A DNA stretch of 50,937 bases from Idiomarina sp. 34-48-12 (GCA_002279005.1 NCJS01000001.1:1-50937), one strand, 5' to 3'; positions 15,579 through 24,920 are shown, numbered from the stretch's first letter. The notes: generated from the sequence alone by a model not told the origin. Translations and numbers: made by a program.

Positions 15579-18185
15579 TTAGAACTTGTATTGCGCGCGA
15601 AGGTAGTAAAAACCACCGTTTACACCCATTGGTGATGTTGGTGGATACAACGACCCGACCACTGAGCTTGCGAACGGGTTCTCATCAGGACGATTATCGA
15701 GCACGTTCTTGCCACCAATAGCTGCGGTAAAGCTTTCGCTAAAGTCATAGCTAAACTCAAGGTCAAGGGTTGTTTCAGCGCCAGGGAAGATATCCAAGCC
15801 GCCACCTGCATCAACATGGTCTTCATAGTACTTACCGTAATAATTGACGCGAGCGAGCGTGCGCACTGCGTCAAACCGGTAGTTCGCTGTGAAAGTTGCA
15901 CGATGTGCCGGTAGGTTGTCCTCTAACATCTGTACCTTGGCAAGGTTGATGTTGTCTGGATTAAATGAATCAACGGTTGTATCAGTCCAGTTATAGGCAA
16001 GTGTGTATTTCATATCGCCTTCCCACAGGTCATGCCCGTAGTTGGCCACAACATCGATACCCTGAGTGGTCGTATCAAAGTCGTTGGTGAAATACACCAC
16101 ACTGCTATAACTTGCTGCGTCACGAACGCCTTGCTCAATGAGAGCATCGCGATCTTCTTGAGTTAACGGAATAGCCGACGTACGGCTCAGACGGTCAGTC
16201 ACCTCAATATTGAAGTAATCAACGGTTAAGTAAAGTCCGCTCTCGAACTCACCGACAATACCGAAGCTATACGACACCGACTCTTCTGGCTTTAATTGCT
16301 TACCGCCTTTCAACGCTGCAATTGGGTTGGTTGGTGGTAGCAACGCTTGGTCTTGTAAGCTATCGCCAACGAACGCGGTCGTCACGTTGACCACATTACT
16401 TTGACCGACGGTTGGTGCTTTAAAGCCAGTGCTCACGGCACCACGAAGCGCCCAATCAGAAGTTACCTGCCAGCGCGCTGAGAGCTTACCGTTCGAGGTT
16501 GAACCAAAGTCACTGAAGTCTTCAAATCGTACTGCAGCACCGACCATGAAATCTGCGGTGAGGTAAGTCTCAACATCAACATACCAAGCCCAGTTACCAC
16601 GACTCCATTCACCAGCTGCCTCAGGCTTGATGCCTGGGAAACCGTTTGAACCGATACCAAAACCTTGATCGGTCAGTGGGCCAATTGCGAATGATGCCGG
16701 ATCACCCACCTCTTGCTTAAAGGTTTCGCGACGATATTCAATACCAGTGGCGACATTCACTAAATCGTAGAACCCATCAACCTGAAATCCTTTACTGAAA
16801 TCAAGGTTAAAGTTTTTCTCTAACTGGCTAGCAGCGCCTGGGCTGAAGTTAAATGGTGTATCAGGCCCTAACGATGGGTTTACTGTGTTGAACAACAAAT
16901 ACTCGACGCGAGAGTAACCGACGCCGATTGATGCGTCATACGCCCAATCATTTGCAAAATAACCATTCGTTCCAGCAACAAATGATGCGTCAGTAACAAT
17001 GCCACCAAACCGCGGTGTAAAGCCTCCAGGTAACAGTTCATTGAACGCAAAACAGTTCGCGCCCAGTGGCGTGTTGTTGTCGGCAATTAACTGATATTCA
17101 GGCGAATCAAGTACGTTGTCACCCACTGGCACTTCTGGACATGACAGCCCCTGACCAACACCATCCAAGTCACCAACTAATAAGAGTTGCTCGTCTTGAT
17201 CATTGAAGCCACCAAAATAAACGCCACTGCGATCATGTGGATTTCGATAATAGAAGCCACCTTCAATTTCACGTTCGGCATAATTTGCGAATAAATAAGC
17301 TTCTTTGTTGTTACCTAAATCAAGCCCAAAATTACCGAGTGCTTTGAAGTCATATTTGATTTCAGGTGTTCCCCATATCTGAGCAGGATCAGCAACAAAC
17401 GTATTACCGGCTTCAATCAACGCAGCGGCATCATCACGCTGAACCGAGCGGCTGGTTGCATCAGCTTCACGGTACTCCATGCTTAAATTCGCGAAACCTC
17501 GCTCACTCAACGGCAGACCGATGTTGCCACTAATCTGGAAGGTATCGCCATCGCCTTCAGCGGTCGTTCCGTAACGTGCTTCAAGAGTTCCACCTTCAGC
17601 TGCATCGTTTAGTACAAAGTTAATCACACCAGCTATCGCGTCTGAGCCATATTGGGCAGCTGCACCGTCACGAAGTACTTCAATTTGCTTTAATGCCGAG
17701 GCTGGAATATTGGAAATATCTGGCCCTTGTGCGCCATCGGAAATGCCACCGCCAAGAAAGGTAATGACCGCACTACGGTGACGACGCTTACCATTAACCA
17801 GAACTAAGGTGTGATCGGATGCTAGCCCGCGAAGGCTCGCAGGACGAACCAAGGTAGATGCGTCGTTGATTGGCTGGTCATTCACGTTGAACGAAGGCAC
17901 TACTGTGCTCACCATGTTCATCATGTCGGTTGAGCCTTGATCACGCAACTCATCAGCACCGACAATATCGAGAGGCACTGCAGAATCACCAACCGACCGA
18001 GGGGCTGACCGTGTACCTACAACCGCGATACGTTCATCGGCTTTAGTATCCGGCTCCGCACTATCTGCACCGGCTTCTTGTGCCAAAGAGGTTGTTGATA
18101 GACTTGCTAAAATTGCACATGCGACAAGGGTTGGTCGAATACCATGTACAGATGGGACTACTTTTTCAATGACAGGTTTTGCCAT
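15579..18185 (-). CDS. TonB-dependent outer-membrane receptor
   Basis: 868 residues from the ATG at 18185, preceded by GGGGAG; the longer frame to 18275 lacks a ribosome site. A signal peptide runs to about residue 36 (SLAQ). A TonB-box-like ERIAVVGTR follows, then the plug domain with LVLVNGKRRHRS, IEVLRDGAAAQYGSDAIAGVINFV, and a 22-strand barrel ending YYLRAQYKF with the terminal phenylalanine required for outer-membrane insertion. It imports an unknown ligand using the proton motive force. Neither Fur-type sequence nor an adjacent uptake gene identifies the ligand; the family includes large peptide and sugar receptors as well as siderophore receptors. Confidence 0.93.
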   Translation of the reverse strand: MAKPVIEKVVPSVHGIRPTLVACAILASLSTTSLAQEAGADSAEPDTKADERIAVVGTRSAPRSVGDSAVPLDIVGADELRDQGSTDMMNMVSTVVPSFNVNDQPINDASTLVRPASLRGLASDHTLVLVNGKRRHRSAVITFLGGGISDGAQGPDISNIPASALKQIEVLRDGAAAQYGSDAIAGVINFVLNDAAEGGTLEARYGTTAEGDGDTFQISGNIGLPLSERGFANLSMEYREADATSRSVQRDDAAALIEAGNTFVADPAQIWGTPEIKYDFKALGNFGLDLGNNKEAYLFANYAEREIEGGFYYRNPHDRSGVYFGGFNDQDEQLLLVGDLDGVGQGLSCPEVPVGDNVLDSPEYQLIADNNTPLGANCFAFNELLPGGFTPRFGGIVTDASFVAGTNGYFANDWAYDASIGVGYSRVEYLLFNTVNPSLGPDTPFNFSPGAASQLEKNFNLDFSKGFQVDGFYDLVNVATGIEYRRETFKQEVGDPASFAIGPLTDQGFGIGSNGFPGIKPEAAGEWSRGNWAWYVDVETYLTADFMVGAAVRFEDFSDFGSTSNGKLSARWQVTSDWALRGAVSTGFKAPTVGQSNVVNVTTAFVGDSLQDQALLPPTNPIAALKGGKQLKPEESVSYSFGIVGEFESGLYLTVDYFNIEVTDRLSRTSAIPLTQEDRDALIEQGVRDAASYSSVVYFTNDFDTTTQGIDVVANYGHDLWEGDMKYTLAYNWTDTTVDSFNPDNINLAKVQMLEDNLPAHRATFTANYRFDAVRTLARVNYYGKYYEDHVDAGGGLDIFPGAETTLDLEFSYDFSESFTAAIGGKNVLDNRPDENPFASSVVGSLYPPTSPMGVNGGFYYLRAQYKF

Positions 18186-18333
18186 AAATTTCTCCCCGAT
18201 TATTCTTGTTGTTTTGTGTTGTTGTGCGAATGCGCATAGCACTAAAGTACTAATTGCTGTATTAAGTATCGCCAATTGCTCGAATAATACAAGGAGGATT
18301 TTTGATCAAATTCGCCTCAATTTATAACTTAGT

Positions 18334-18891
18334 TTATATTTTGGGCGATGTTTTTGATAATTTTCGGGTAATAAATACCGCAGCGATGCCTGCAAGAGCG
18401 CCACCTATGTGTGCAAACACGGCGACAACATCTCCATGCTGAGGTTGGTCTAAATCGAGAATTATTTTGATTATTAATCCGACGAATACTATACCGCCAA
18501 TCCAGTGCTTTTCTAACGTGTCCTGCAGCGCAGCATACGCAAATACGCCGTAAAGGACGCCGGAAAACCCCGCATAGACCTCGTAAGTAGGCGCACCGAT
18601 GAGTTCAACTATACTGCTCACCAGTAAGATAGGTACGACAACCCACCAGTCTTTTGACGTTTTCAATTGCTCAGGAAACAGTAACCAAGCTATCCACACA
18701 CCCGCAATATTGAACCAAAGGTGCGGTGCATCATGGTGCATCAACTGGCTGGTAATGAGCTGCCACCATGCGCCATCAATAACACGCGGGTAACGCATAA
18801 GAAGGTGATCGTGCCAAGGAGAGAGGAAGTAATAGAAACAAAAAAGCAGAGCACTTATCACGATTGGTGGTAAGACGCTCTGCTTTGGCAT
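18334..18891 (-). CDS. Small rhomboid intramembrane serine protease (rhombosortase-like)
   Basis: 185 residues with about six membrane segments. The rhomboid catalytic parts are present: QLMHHDAPHLWFN with Asn61, the nucleophile Ser110 in AGFSGVLYG, and His161 in FAHIGGALAG. The small size and the truncated loop layout resemble rhombosortases, which cut the GlyGly-CTERM tail of secreted proteins; no protein in this window has such a tail, so this is inference. It starts 10 bases after mdh with no clear ribosome site and is probably translated by coupling. The adjacent TonB receptor ends this strand's unit. Confidence 0.8.
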   Translation of the reverse strand: MPKQSVLPPIVISALLFCFYYFLSPWHDHLLMRYPRVIDGAWWQLITSQLMHHDAPHLWFNIAGVWIAWLLFPEQLKTSKDWWVVVPILLVSSIVELIGAPTYEVYAGFSGVLYGVFAYAALQDTLEKHWIGGIVFVGLIIKIILDLDQPQHGDVVAVFAHIGGALAGIAAVFITRKLSKTSPKI

Positions 18892-18901
18892 TGCAGTTAA
18901 C

Positions 18902-19834
18902 TTATTTAACGAAGTCTAAGCCGATTTGAATGTCGTTTTTCAGACCATCCAACATGTCAGCTTTGGCTTTCTCTTCGTAAGCACTTAGCTCACCGTATGG
19001 CAGAATTTCTTCAACACCGTTCGCGCCAAGGCGAACTGGGTGGGCGAAGAACAATGCATCTTTACCATCAGTTTCAACATAAGTGTACTCAACAACACTG
19101 TTGTCGCCTTGCAATGCTTTCACTAACGATAAACAGAAACGCGCTGCTGCTTGACCCATTGATAGGGTTGCAGAGCCGCCGCCAGCTTTCGCTTCAACAA
19201 CTTCGGTACCAGCGTTCTGAATACGTTTGGTTAGCGCTTCAATTTGTTCATCAGTGAAGCTCAAGCCAGTTTGTGACAACAATGGCAAAATAGTTGTGCC
19301 GCTGTGGCCGCCGATTACTGGAACCGTTACTTCAGCTGGGTTCTTACCGTGAACTTCGGCAACGAAAGTTTCTGCACGAATCACGTCAAGTGTGGTTACA
19401 CCGAACAATTTGTTCTTGTTGTAAACGCCTTTTTTCTCAAGAACTTTCTTCGCAATAGCAACAGTCGTATTCACTGGGTTGGTGATGATACCAACGCACG
19501 CGTTCGGGCAATTATCCGCAATCGCTTCAACTAAGTTGGCAACGATGCCGGCATTGATATTGAACAAGTCTGAACGGTCCATACCCGGCTTACGTGGCAC
19601 GCCAGCTGGAATCAATACGATGTCACTACCGACTAATGCTGAAGCTAAGTCGTCTTTGCCGTAGCCTTTTACAGAAACAGCGGTTGGAATGTGGCTGAGA
19701 TCAACAGCAACACCAGGAACAACAGGCGCTACGTCATACAACGCTAGCTCAGAACCAACCGGTAATTGGGTTTTCAAAAGTAATGATAGTGCTTGGCCGA
19801 TACCGCCAGCTGCACCTAAAACTGCAACTTTCAT
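18902..19834 (-). CDS. mdh: Malate dehydrogenase (NAD)
   Basis: 310 residues from the ATG at 19834 (GGAG 6 bases upstream); an ATG at 19846 is possible. NAD-binding [15 protein letters not shown] at the N-terminus, the substrate-specificity loop [25 protein letters not shown] and the catalytic [13 protein letters not shown] are all those of the E. coli type. It oxidises malate to oxaloacetate in the TCA cycle. It is divergent from argR, the same neighbourhood as in E. coli and Vibrio, and is followed by the rhomboid gene in the same unit. ArcA control is likely from family knowledge but no site was identified. Confidence 0.97.
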   Translation of the reverse strand: MKVAVLGAAGGIGQALSLLLKTQLPVGSELALYDVAPVVPGVAVDLSHIPTAVSVKGYGKDDLASALVGSDIVLIPAGVPRKPGMDRSDLFNINAGIVANLVEAIADNCPNACVGIITNPVNTTVAIAKKVLEKKGVYNKNKLFGVTTLDVIRAETFVAEVHGKNPAEVTVPVIGGHSGTTILPLLSQTGLSFTDEQIEALTKRIQNAGTEVVEAKAGGGSATLSMGQAAARFCLSLVKALQGDNSVVEYTYVETDGKDALFFAHPVRLGANGVEEILPYGELSAYEEKAKADMLDGLKNDIQIGLDFVK

Positions 19835-19958
19835 CTCAGACTCCATCCAGTTATTTGGGGAAATTTCAGGGCAAAAACTCTACTCCTTTTACGCCCAAAT
19901 TACAACCAAAGGCGCTTGCATAGGCGCTCTGAAATAGTTGCTTACTCTTGCGCCGCTC

Positions 19959-19986
19959 TTGCGTAAATTGGGCGCAAGTATATGAT
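19959..19986 (+). promoter_or_regulatory. Candidate argR promoter
   Basis: TTGCGT (19959-19964) and TATGAT (19981-19986) with a 16-base spacer, 49 bp before the argR start. An ARG-box palindrome was looked for around it and not recognised. Confidence 0.45.
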
Positions 19987-20034
19987 GGACGATTGATTTG
20001 ACCATTATTTCGAACAAACGATTGAGCGAGAGTC

Positions 20035-20508
20035 ATGCCAACAAAAAAAACCGAAGACATGATCGAGGCTTTCAAAGCCCTACTGAAAGAAGAACGCTAC
20101 GGTTCTCAAGGTGAGATTGTCGATGCCTTAAAAGAACAGGGCTTTGCGAACATAAGCCAATCAAAAGTATCGCGCCTTTTGAGTAAGTACGGTGCCGTTC
20201 GTACCCGTAATGCGCGTCAAGAAATGGTCTATTGCTTACCTGCTGAATTGGGAATTCCTAGTACCCGCGCACCATTAACTCAGCTTGTTTTGGATATACA
20301 GCACAATGATGTGATGGTGATCATTCGCACCACGCCTGGGGCGGCTCAACTGATTGCGCGTTTGCTTGATTCGGTCGGTAAAAAAGAAGGGGTGCTGGGC
20401 ACAATTGCTGGCGATGATACGATTTTTATTGCGCCACTGAAGGTCTCAGAAATTGACTTCACGCTGCAAAACGTAAAAAAACTGTTTGAAGAGCAACCAC
20501 GATATTAG
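20035..20508 (+). CDS. argR: Arginine repressor ArgR
   Basis: 157 residues. The N-terminal winged-helix DNA-binding domain (about 1-75) includes [19 protein letters not shown]; the C-terminal hexamerisation and arginine-binding domain has [23 protein letters not shown]. ArgR represses arginine biosynthesis genes when arginine is plentiful. It is divergent from mdh, as in many gammaproteobacteria. The last codons, Pro-Arg-Tyr then TAG, lie in the first bases of R5 (CGATATTAG), so the repeat supplies the stop codon. Confidence 0.95.
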   Translation: MPTKKTEDMIEAFKALLKEERYGSQGEIVDALKEQGFANISQSKVSRLLSKYGAVRTRNARQEMVYCLPAELGIPSTRAPLTQLVLDIQHNDVMVIIRTTPGAAQLIARLLDSVGKKEGVLGTIAGDDTIFIAPLKVSEIDFTLQNVKKLFEEQPRY

Positions 20509-20616
20509 ATATTGGATCTGATGTTAGAGGTATTTGGCATTTTCTAATATCAAATATCCAATAGCTAATATCATTTTTGTTTTTTGCCAATATCCAATAT
20601 CTAACGGCTAATATCG
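20500..20616. repeat. GATATTAG palindromic element R5 (reverse orientation)
   Basis: A short left arm at 20500-20517 (missing one word), the core in reverse orientation (CTGATGTTAGAGGTATTTGG), then two right arms starting near 20543 and 20588, separated by ATTTTTGTTTTTTGC. It fills the space between the convergent argR and Dyp peroxidase genes and contains both stop codons (20506-20508 plus; 20601-20603 minus). Confidence 0.88.
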
Positions 20617-21527
20617 CTTTTGTTTTTCAGGAACTCGATTGAGGGGGCGAAATAAGCTGCATTCGCTGTCGCTTCAATATAGTCAAGCAACGGATCATAT
20701 TCACCCTGCTCATCCGCAATGTAGCGATTCTTGAGCCACTGCACCACATGTTGCGGCTTACCTGAAAAATACATCGCCAACTGCCCTTGTTCACGAAGAT
20801 CGCCCCACGGCATATTCTGACGCAATAATTCGAGTGGCTGCTCATTGGCATCCAATAAGCGGGCTTTTTGTGTGTGCGTGACCATGCTAAGTACCGCTTC
20901 GCTGATACGCTCGCCAGTTACTTTCTTCCGCCCCATCACGTGCTCTTGAATTTCGGTGCTTAACTGCTCCCAGCGCCTTAAGTCATAACGGAATTTTTGG
21001 GTAAACACATAGCTACCGCCTTTGAAAATGGCATCATCAGAAACAACGGCAACCTCGCGACGGCGCATGCCACGAGGGTTGTCAGGCGCATCGATAAAAC
21101 CGAGTAGATCGCGGCCATCCATAAAGCGGAAGGTATTGCTCTGCTCTACCAGCTCAACATCGTGACCGAGCCATTCCATCAAGGTGCGTGCGGCTTGAAA
21201 GTTTACGTCAAAGCGGTCGGATCGAATGCACAACAATAGATCAGCCGCTTCACGCGGCGTGTGTCGATCACCGTCGCTCAAATCTGGAAAGCTTGCTAAT
21301 TGTAGCGGACGCACATCGGGATAGAGCACATCCCAATAATCGCTACCGACCGCGATAAAGCCATTGAGCATAGATTCTGAGAAGCGTAGATCAAGATCAT
21401 CAAGCAACTGCGGAACTCGCGCTAATTTACGGCGCATATAGTCGGCATCGTCGGTCATCACATTCAACAAGAGCGTGATGCCGTGTAAATTGGGTTCTGC
21501 GTAAATGCCCGTTTGCGCGTTGTTCAT
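20601..21527 (-). CDS. Dyp-type haem peroxidase (YfeX-like)
   Basis: 308 residues from the ATG at 21527, preceded by GAGG. The order of motifs follows E. coli YfeX: the distal GRDLLGFIDAPDNPRG, the proximal haem histidine in MVTHTQKARL, and the distal arginine region LLRQNMPWG. The family motif GxxDG reads GFIDA here, an Ala for the last Gly. No Tat or Sec signal is seen, so the enzyme is cytoplasmic. It probably uses peroxide to oxidise porphyrin-like or dye substrates. The last eight residues (KNKSDISR) come from repeat R5. Confidence 0.88.
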   Translation of the reverse strand: MNNAQTGIYAEPNLHGITLLLNVMTDDADYMRRKLARVPQLLDDLDLRFSESMLNGFIAVGSDYWDVLYPDVRPLQLASFPDLSDGDRHTPREAADLLLCIRSDRFDVNFQAARTLMEWLGHDVELVEQSNTFRFMDGRDLLGFIDAPDNPRGMRRREVAVVSDDAIFKGGSYVFTQKFRYDLRRWEQLSTEIQEHVMGRKKVTGERISEAVLSMVTHTQKARLLDANEQPLELLRQNMPWGDLREQGQLAMYFSGKPQHVVQWLKNRYIADEQGEYDPLLDYIEATANAAYFAPSIEFLKNKSDISR

Positions 21528-21751
21528 AGATTCCTCAGTGACCACTCTTTGATGCGGTTCCTCGCCGAAACTGCCGCATCAATCGCAATGCTCTTGTGGT
21601 AAAGGTTTGGCTGTGCCATAGATTGGCTTTAATCGATTATTGATTTTTACCATAAATTGACACGTTTGTTGATGCTTGTTGATATAAAAGTCTAGCAAAT
21701 TCATGTCATATTAAAACGTTATAACTCATTGAGCCAACTGCCGGAGATATC

Positions 21752-23575
21752 ATGCGTTCAGAATTCACTGCTGCGTTACGTGGGAAACACCTGTTTAAAA
21801 CCACCGTTTTAGCCTCATCACTAACTCTACTACTGGGTGGTTGTGCGGCTACTCAAGAAACAAAGCCTGAGACAATTACCAAACAAGTGGTTGAAAGCGC
21901 AGATAGCCGTTACCAAGCGCTAGCTGAAAGTATCTATGAGAAGTTACGAGCACAAAATCCGTGGCAAAGCGACGAGTTACCAGATATGTCCGCAGAAGCA
22001 CTGAAGCAACGCGCTGATGAGCAAAAGGTATGGTTAGCACAGCTTGAGCAGGTGGACGTGAGCGCTCTGTCACGACAAAACCAAATTAATCACCGTATGC
22101 TAACTTACGGCCTCAAGAATGACATCGATGGCTATGCTTACAAAGAGCATTACATGCCGCTCAACGCCGAAGGCGGATTTCACAGCAATTTAGGCTTTAT
22201 GGTGCGGAACGCGAGTTTCCGTAGCTTCGAAGATTATCAAAACTACTTACAACGCTTGCGTTCTATTCCACGTTATATGTCGCAGCAAACCGATTGGTTA
22301 AAAGCCGCGCTTGAAGAAGGTTACACGCAGCCGAAGGCGGCCATGCAGGGGTTTGAAGAAAGTATTGCGGCATACATTGTGCAATCGCCACAAGAAAGTT
22401 TGTTCTACCAACCATTTCAGGCAAACAAGCCAGTTTTTGTCACCGCTGAGCAGTGGCAAGAATTACAAAACCAAGCGGCTAATGTTATTGATGGATTAGT
22501 ACTACCTGCTTATCAAGACTATTTTGATTTTATGGTTATGGAATACCTGCCAAATAGTCGCGGCAGCGTCGGGGCAAGCGAACTACCGAACGGCCGTGAG
22601 TATTATCAGAACCGCATTAAACACTACACCACGTTAGATTTATCGCCTGAAGAAATTCATCAGCGCGGCCTTGCCGAAGTTGAACGTATTCGTAATGAAA
22701 TGGCGGTGGTCATTGAGAAAACAGGATTTAAAGGTAGCTTCGAAGAGTTCACTAACTTCTTGCGCACTGACCCGCAGTTTTATCCGAGTACTGCCGAGGA
22801 GTTGTTGAAAGAAGCTTCTTATATTTCGAAGAAAGCCGACGGTGAATTGCCGAAATTCTTTAAATTGTTGCCACGTCAGCCATACGGTGTAGCGCCGGTG
22901 CCAGCGGAAATTGCACCGAAATACACCACTGGTCGATACGCTGGCAGCAATCGCAGTGACCGCGCTGGTTTTTATTGGGTAAATACCTATGCGTTAGACC
23001 GTCGTCCGTTGTATCAATTGGAAGCACTCACTTTGCACGAAGCGGTGCCGGGGCACCATTTACAAGGGGCGTTAGCACGTGAAATGGATGACTTGCCAGA
23101 CTATCGCCGCTACACGTATATCTCTGCCTTCGGCGAAGGCTGGGGCTTGTATTCAGAGTGGCTGGGTAAAGAAATGGGTTTCTATCAAGACCCATACAGT
23201 GACTTTGGTCGCTTAAGCTACGAAATGTGGCGCGCTGCCCGCTTGGTGGTCGATACCGGTATGCACGCAATGGGTTGGACACGTGAAGAAGCTATGGATT
23301 TTATGGCTTCGAATACAGCTCTAAGCCTACATAACGTGAAGACTGAAATTGACCGTTATATCACATGGCCAGGCCAAGCCCTGTCGTACAAACTTGGTGA
23401 AATGCTCATTCGTCAATTGCGTACCGAGGCTGAAACCGCACTCGGCGCCGATTTCGACATCCGTGAGTTCCACCACGTGGTTCTGCGCAACGGCAGTATC
23501 CCGCTCGACATCCTCGAACAGGAAGTCCGCAACTGGATTGATGAGGGCGTAGCCCGGCGTTCTTCTGCAAAGTAA
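21752..23575 (+). CDS. DUF885 family lipoprotein metallopeptidase
   Basis: 607 residues. A type II signal ends with the lipobox LLGGC at about residues 27-31, so it is an envelope lipoprotein. The DUF885 domain carries the zinc-peptidase-like motif LHEAVPGHHLQG near residue 430, followed by AFGEGWGLYSEWLGKEMG and, near the C-terminus, WPGQALSYKLG. Proteins of this family are thought to be carboxypeptidase- or dipeptidase-like; substrate unknown. A GGAG site precedes the ATG. Its 3' end lies in a GTAGCCCGGC palindrome shared with the convergent S41-like gene. Confidence 0.9.
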   Translation: MRSEFTAALRGKHLFKTTVLASSLTLLLGGCAATQETKPETITKQVVESADSRYQALAESIYEKLRAQNPWQSDELPDMSAEALKQRADEQKVWLAQLEQVDVSALSRQNQINHRMLTYGLKNDIDGYAYKEHYMPLNAEGGFHSNLGFMVRNASFRSFEDYQNYLQRLRSIPRYMSQQTDWLKAALEEGYTQPKAAMQGFEESIAAYIVQSPQESLFYQPFQANKPVFVTAEQWQELQNQAANVIDGLVLPAYQDYFDFMVMEYLPNSRGSVGASELPNGREYYQNRIKHYTTLDLSPEEIHQRGLAEVERIRNEMAVVIEKTGFKGSFEEFTNFLRTDPQFYPSTAEELLKEASYISKKADGELPKFFKLLPRQPYGVAPVPAEIAPKYTTGRYAGSNRSDRAGFYWVNTYALDRRPLYQLEALTLHEAVPGHHLQGALAREMDDLPDYRRYTYISAFGEGWGLYSEWLGKEMGFYQDPYSDFGRLSYEMWRAARLVVDTGMHAMGWTREEAMDFMASNTALSLHNVKTEIDRYITWPGQALSYKLGEMLIRQLRTEAETALGADFDIREFHHVVLRNGSIPLDILEQEVRNWIDEGVARRSSAK

Positions 23576-23586
23576 TGCCGGGCTAC
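23549..23586. repeat. REP-like GTAGCCCGGC palindrome between convergent genes (family 3, copy 1)
   Basis: GTAGCCCGGC (23549-23558) and its exact complement GCCGGGCTAC (23577-23586) flank an 18-base loop. It covers the last codons of the DUF885 gene and the minus-strand TAG stop of the S41-like gene (23583-23585), and may serve as a two-way terminator. The words recur after acnB. Confidence 0.85.
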
Positions 23587-24878
23587 TTTGCCGGGAATAA
23601 GATTTCGGGGGAGAGTGTTTCGTCGGGGGTTAGTCCGACGCCTTCCGGTAATACCGTACCGCGCCCATCGACCACCTCGTTGGGCGCGTACATCGATAAG
23701 CCAACAACCCAGCCATTGGGTAAGCTTTTGACCGTGGTCGGTGCGAATGCGCCACGGGTGTTTTGCCCGCGCAATAAGAATCCTCGTAACCGTAACGCCT
23801 GAGCTAGGTGTTCAGCGGCGCTGGCTGTTACTTCGGTGACCAACACCGTGCCACGCTGATGTAACGCCTCCAAATTCGGCGTGCGCTGCTCATAAACTGC
23901 CTGCTGTCGAATGATTGTTAGCGGTTCTTCGCTGCTAACTAGGCTATTCGCTAGCTGACTCGCAAGTAGCAAACTACCGCCTTCGTTAAAGCGCAAATCA
24001 ATGAGCAACTTTGGTTTCTCACCTCTAGCTTGAACCACTAGCTTTAATTCTTCTTCAATGGCTCTTAATGAACGTTGCAAACAGCGTTGCCCCGCTTCGC
24101 TATAAGACCCATCGGCGCTAAATAAATGCAATCGTTGGACTCCGAGATAATACTCACCGGTGGTCAACAGCCCCCACCATAGTGCCTCGTTACAGCCCTG
24201 AGTCAGCCGGCTTTGTCGTAGTTGATTCAGCAAGTTTTGACGAGATTGCTTACGCTGCGACTCACCTACCGCAAAATCGCTGACGCGGTGGTATCGCTGA
24301 ATATCATTTGCCAGAATAAAAGCATGCTCGTCGCTGCTATCCTCCAATACTTCACTCACAATTTGAAACAGAGCCAGTTTCTTATCGAGCACTGGCATCT
24401 CAACTGCTTTATCAAGTAACTCGGCTTCAGAGCGCCAGCGAATCAGTGATGCTTGCGAAAGCCCATGCTGAAATTGAGCGAGTATCTCACTCACTGTCAC
24501 AACAACGTTGACTGCAGAGTTTTCAGGGGGCTGCGAACAATGGCGTGGCAGAAAAGGTTCCCGAGTAAAAATAACCGGTAGACCATCTGATAACCGTTGA
24601 AGAACCAACGTACGTTCACCAGCACCAATCAAGGTATGCTGACCAGGATTCTGAGCGCTTGAGAACACACGGGGAAGTAACCCCGCGTCCGCTGACCAGC
24701 ATTGACTTGGCGTCCATTGGTAATGCGTGACGATAGCATTATCAACAACGAGGTAGCTCTGATAATGGCTTGACCAATAAACGCCATCACTGAGTTGTAG
24801 GGGTGGTGGTAGTGCTGAGGAACTACAAGACGCAAGTAGCCAACTCAGCATTAACGTGATCCATTTGGTTGCGCTCAA
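23583..24878 (-). CDS. S41-like peptidase lipoprotein, probably with altered catalytic site
   Basis: 431 residues starting at a TTG (24878) that has AGGAG 10 bases upstream. The lipobox LLASC (about 14-18) makes it an envelope lipoprotein. The C-terminal half is a tail-specific-protease (TSPc) domain: LLIDLRFNEGGSLLLASQLANSL and VLVTEVTASAAEHLAQAL, with a Ser at the nucleophile position (about residue 352). The general-base Lys expected in the following GxxTxGK is replaced: it reads GQNTRGAF. No PDZ domain is evident. It may be inactive or use another mechanism. It follows the lpoB operon's last gene by 42 bases, across a hairpin containing its start. Confidence 0.8.
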   Translation of the reverse strand: MSATKWITLMLSWLLASCSSSALPPPLQLSDGVYWSSHYQSYLVVDNAIVTHYQWTPSQCWSADAGLLPRVFSSAQNPGQHTLIGAGERTLVLQRLSDGLPVIFTREPFLPRHCSQPPENSAVNVVVTVSEILAQFQHGLSQASLIRWRSEAELLDKAVEMPVLDKKLALFQIVSEVLEDSSDEHAFILANDIQRYHRVSDFAVGESQRKQSRQNLLNQLRQSRLTQGCNEALWWGLLTTGEYYLGVQRLHLFSADGSYSEAGQRCLQRSLRAIEEELKLVVQARGEKPKLLIDLRFNEGGSLLLASQLANSLVSSEEPLTIIRQQAVYEQRTPNLEALHQRGTVLVTEVTASAAEHLAQALRLRGFLLRGQNTRGAFAPTTVKSLPNGWVVGLSMYAPNEVVDGRGTVLPEGVGLTPDETLSPEILFPAK

Positions 24879-24914
24879 AGCACAGGTACTCCTCAGTTAT
24901 CTGTGTCTTTGAGC
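24873..24914 (-). promoter_or_regulatory. Hairpin presenting the ribosome site and start codon of the S41-like gene
   Basis: On the minus strand GCTCAAAG-A-CACAG (24914-24901) pairs with CTGTG-CTTTGAGC (24885-24873), 13 bp with one bulge. The 15-nt loop contains GAGGAGT, the Shine-Dalgarno site, while the TTG start (24878-24876) is inside the 3' strand of the stem. It begins 7 bases after the stop of the upstream gene. Confidence 0.65.
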
Positions 24915-24920
24915 GTAGCG

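Noticed and set aside
19835..20034. ARG box in the mdh-argR intergenic region
   Set aside because: No TGAAT/ATTCA-type palindrome found; only a loosely complementary ACGCCCAAATT/AATTGGGCG pair about 50 bases apart, too weak to call.
21654..21690. TTGACA upstream of the DUF885 gene as a promoter
   Set aside because: The consensus -35 has no good -10 at 16-18 bases; the TATAAA that follows is 20 bases away. Possible but not supported enough to list.
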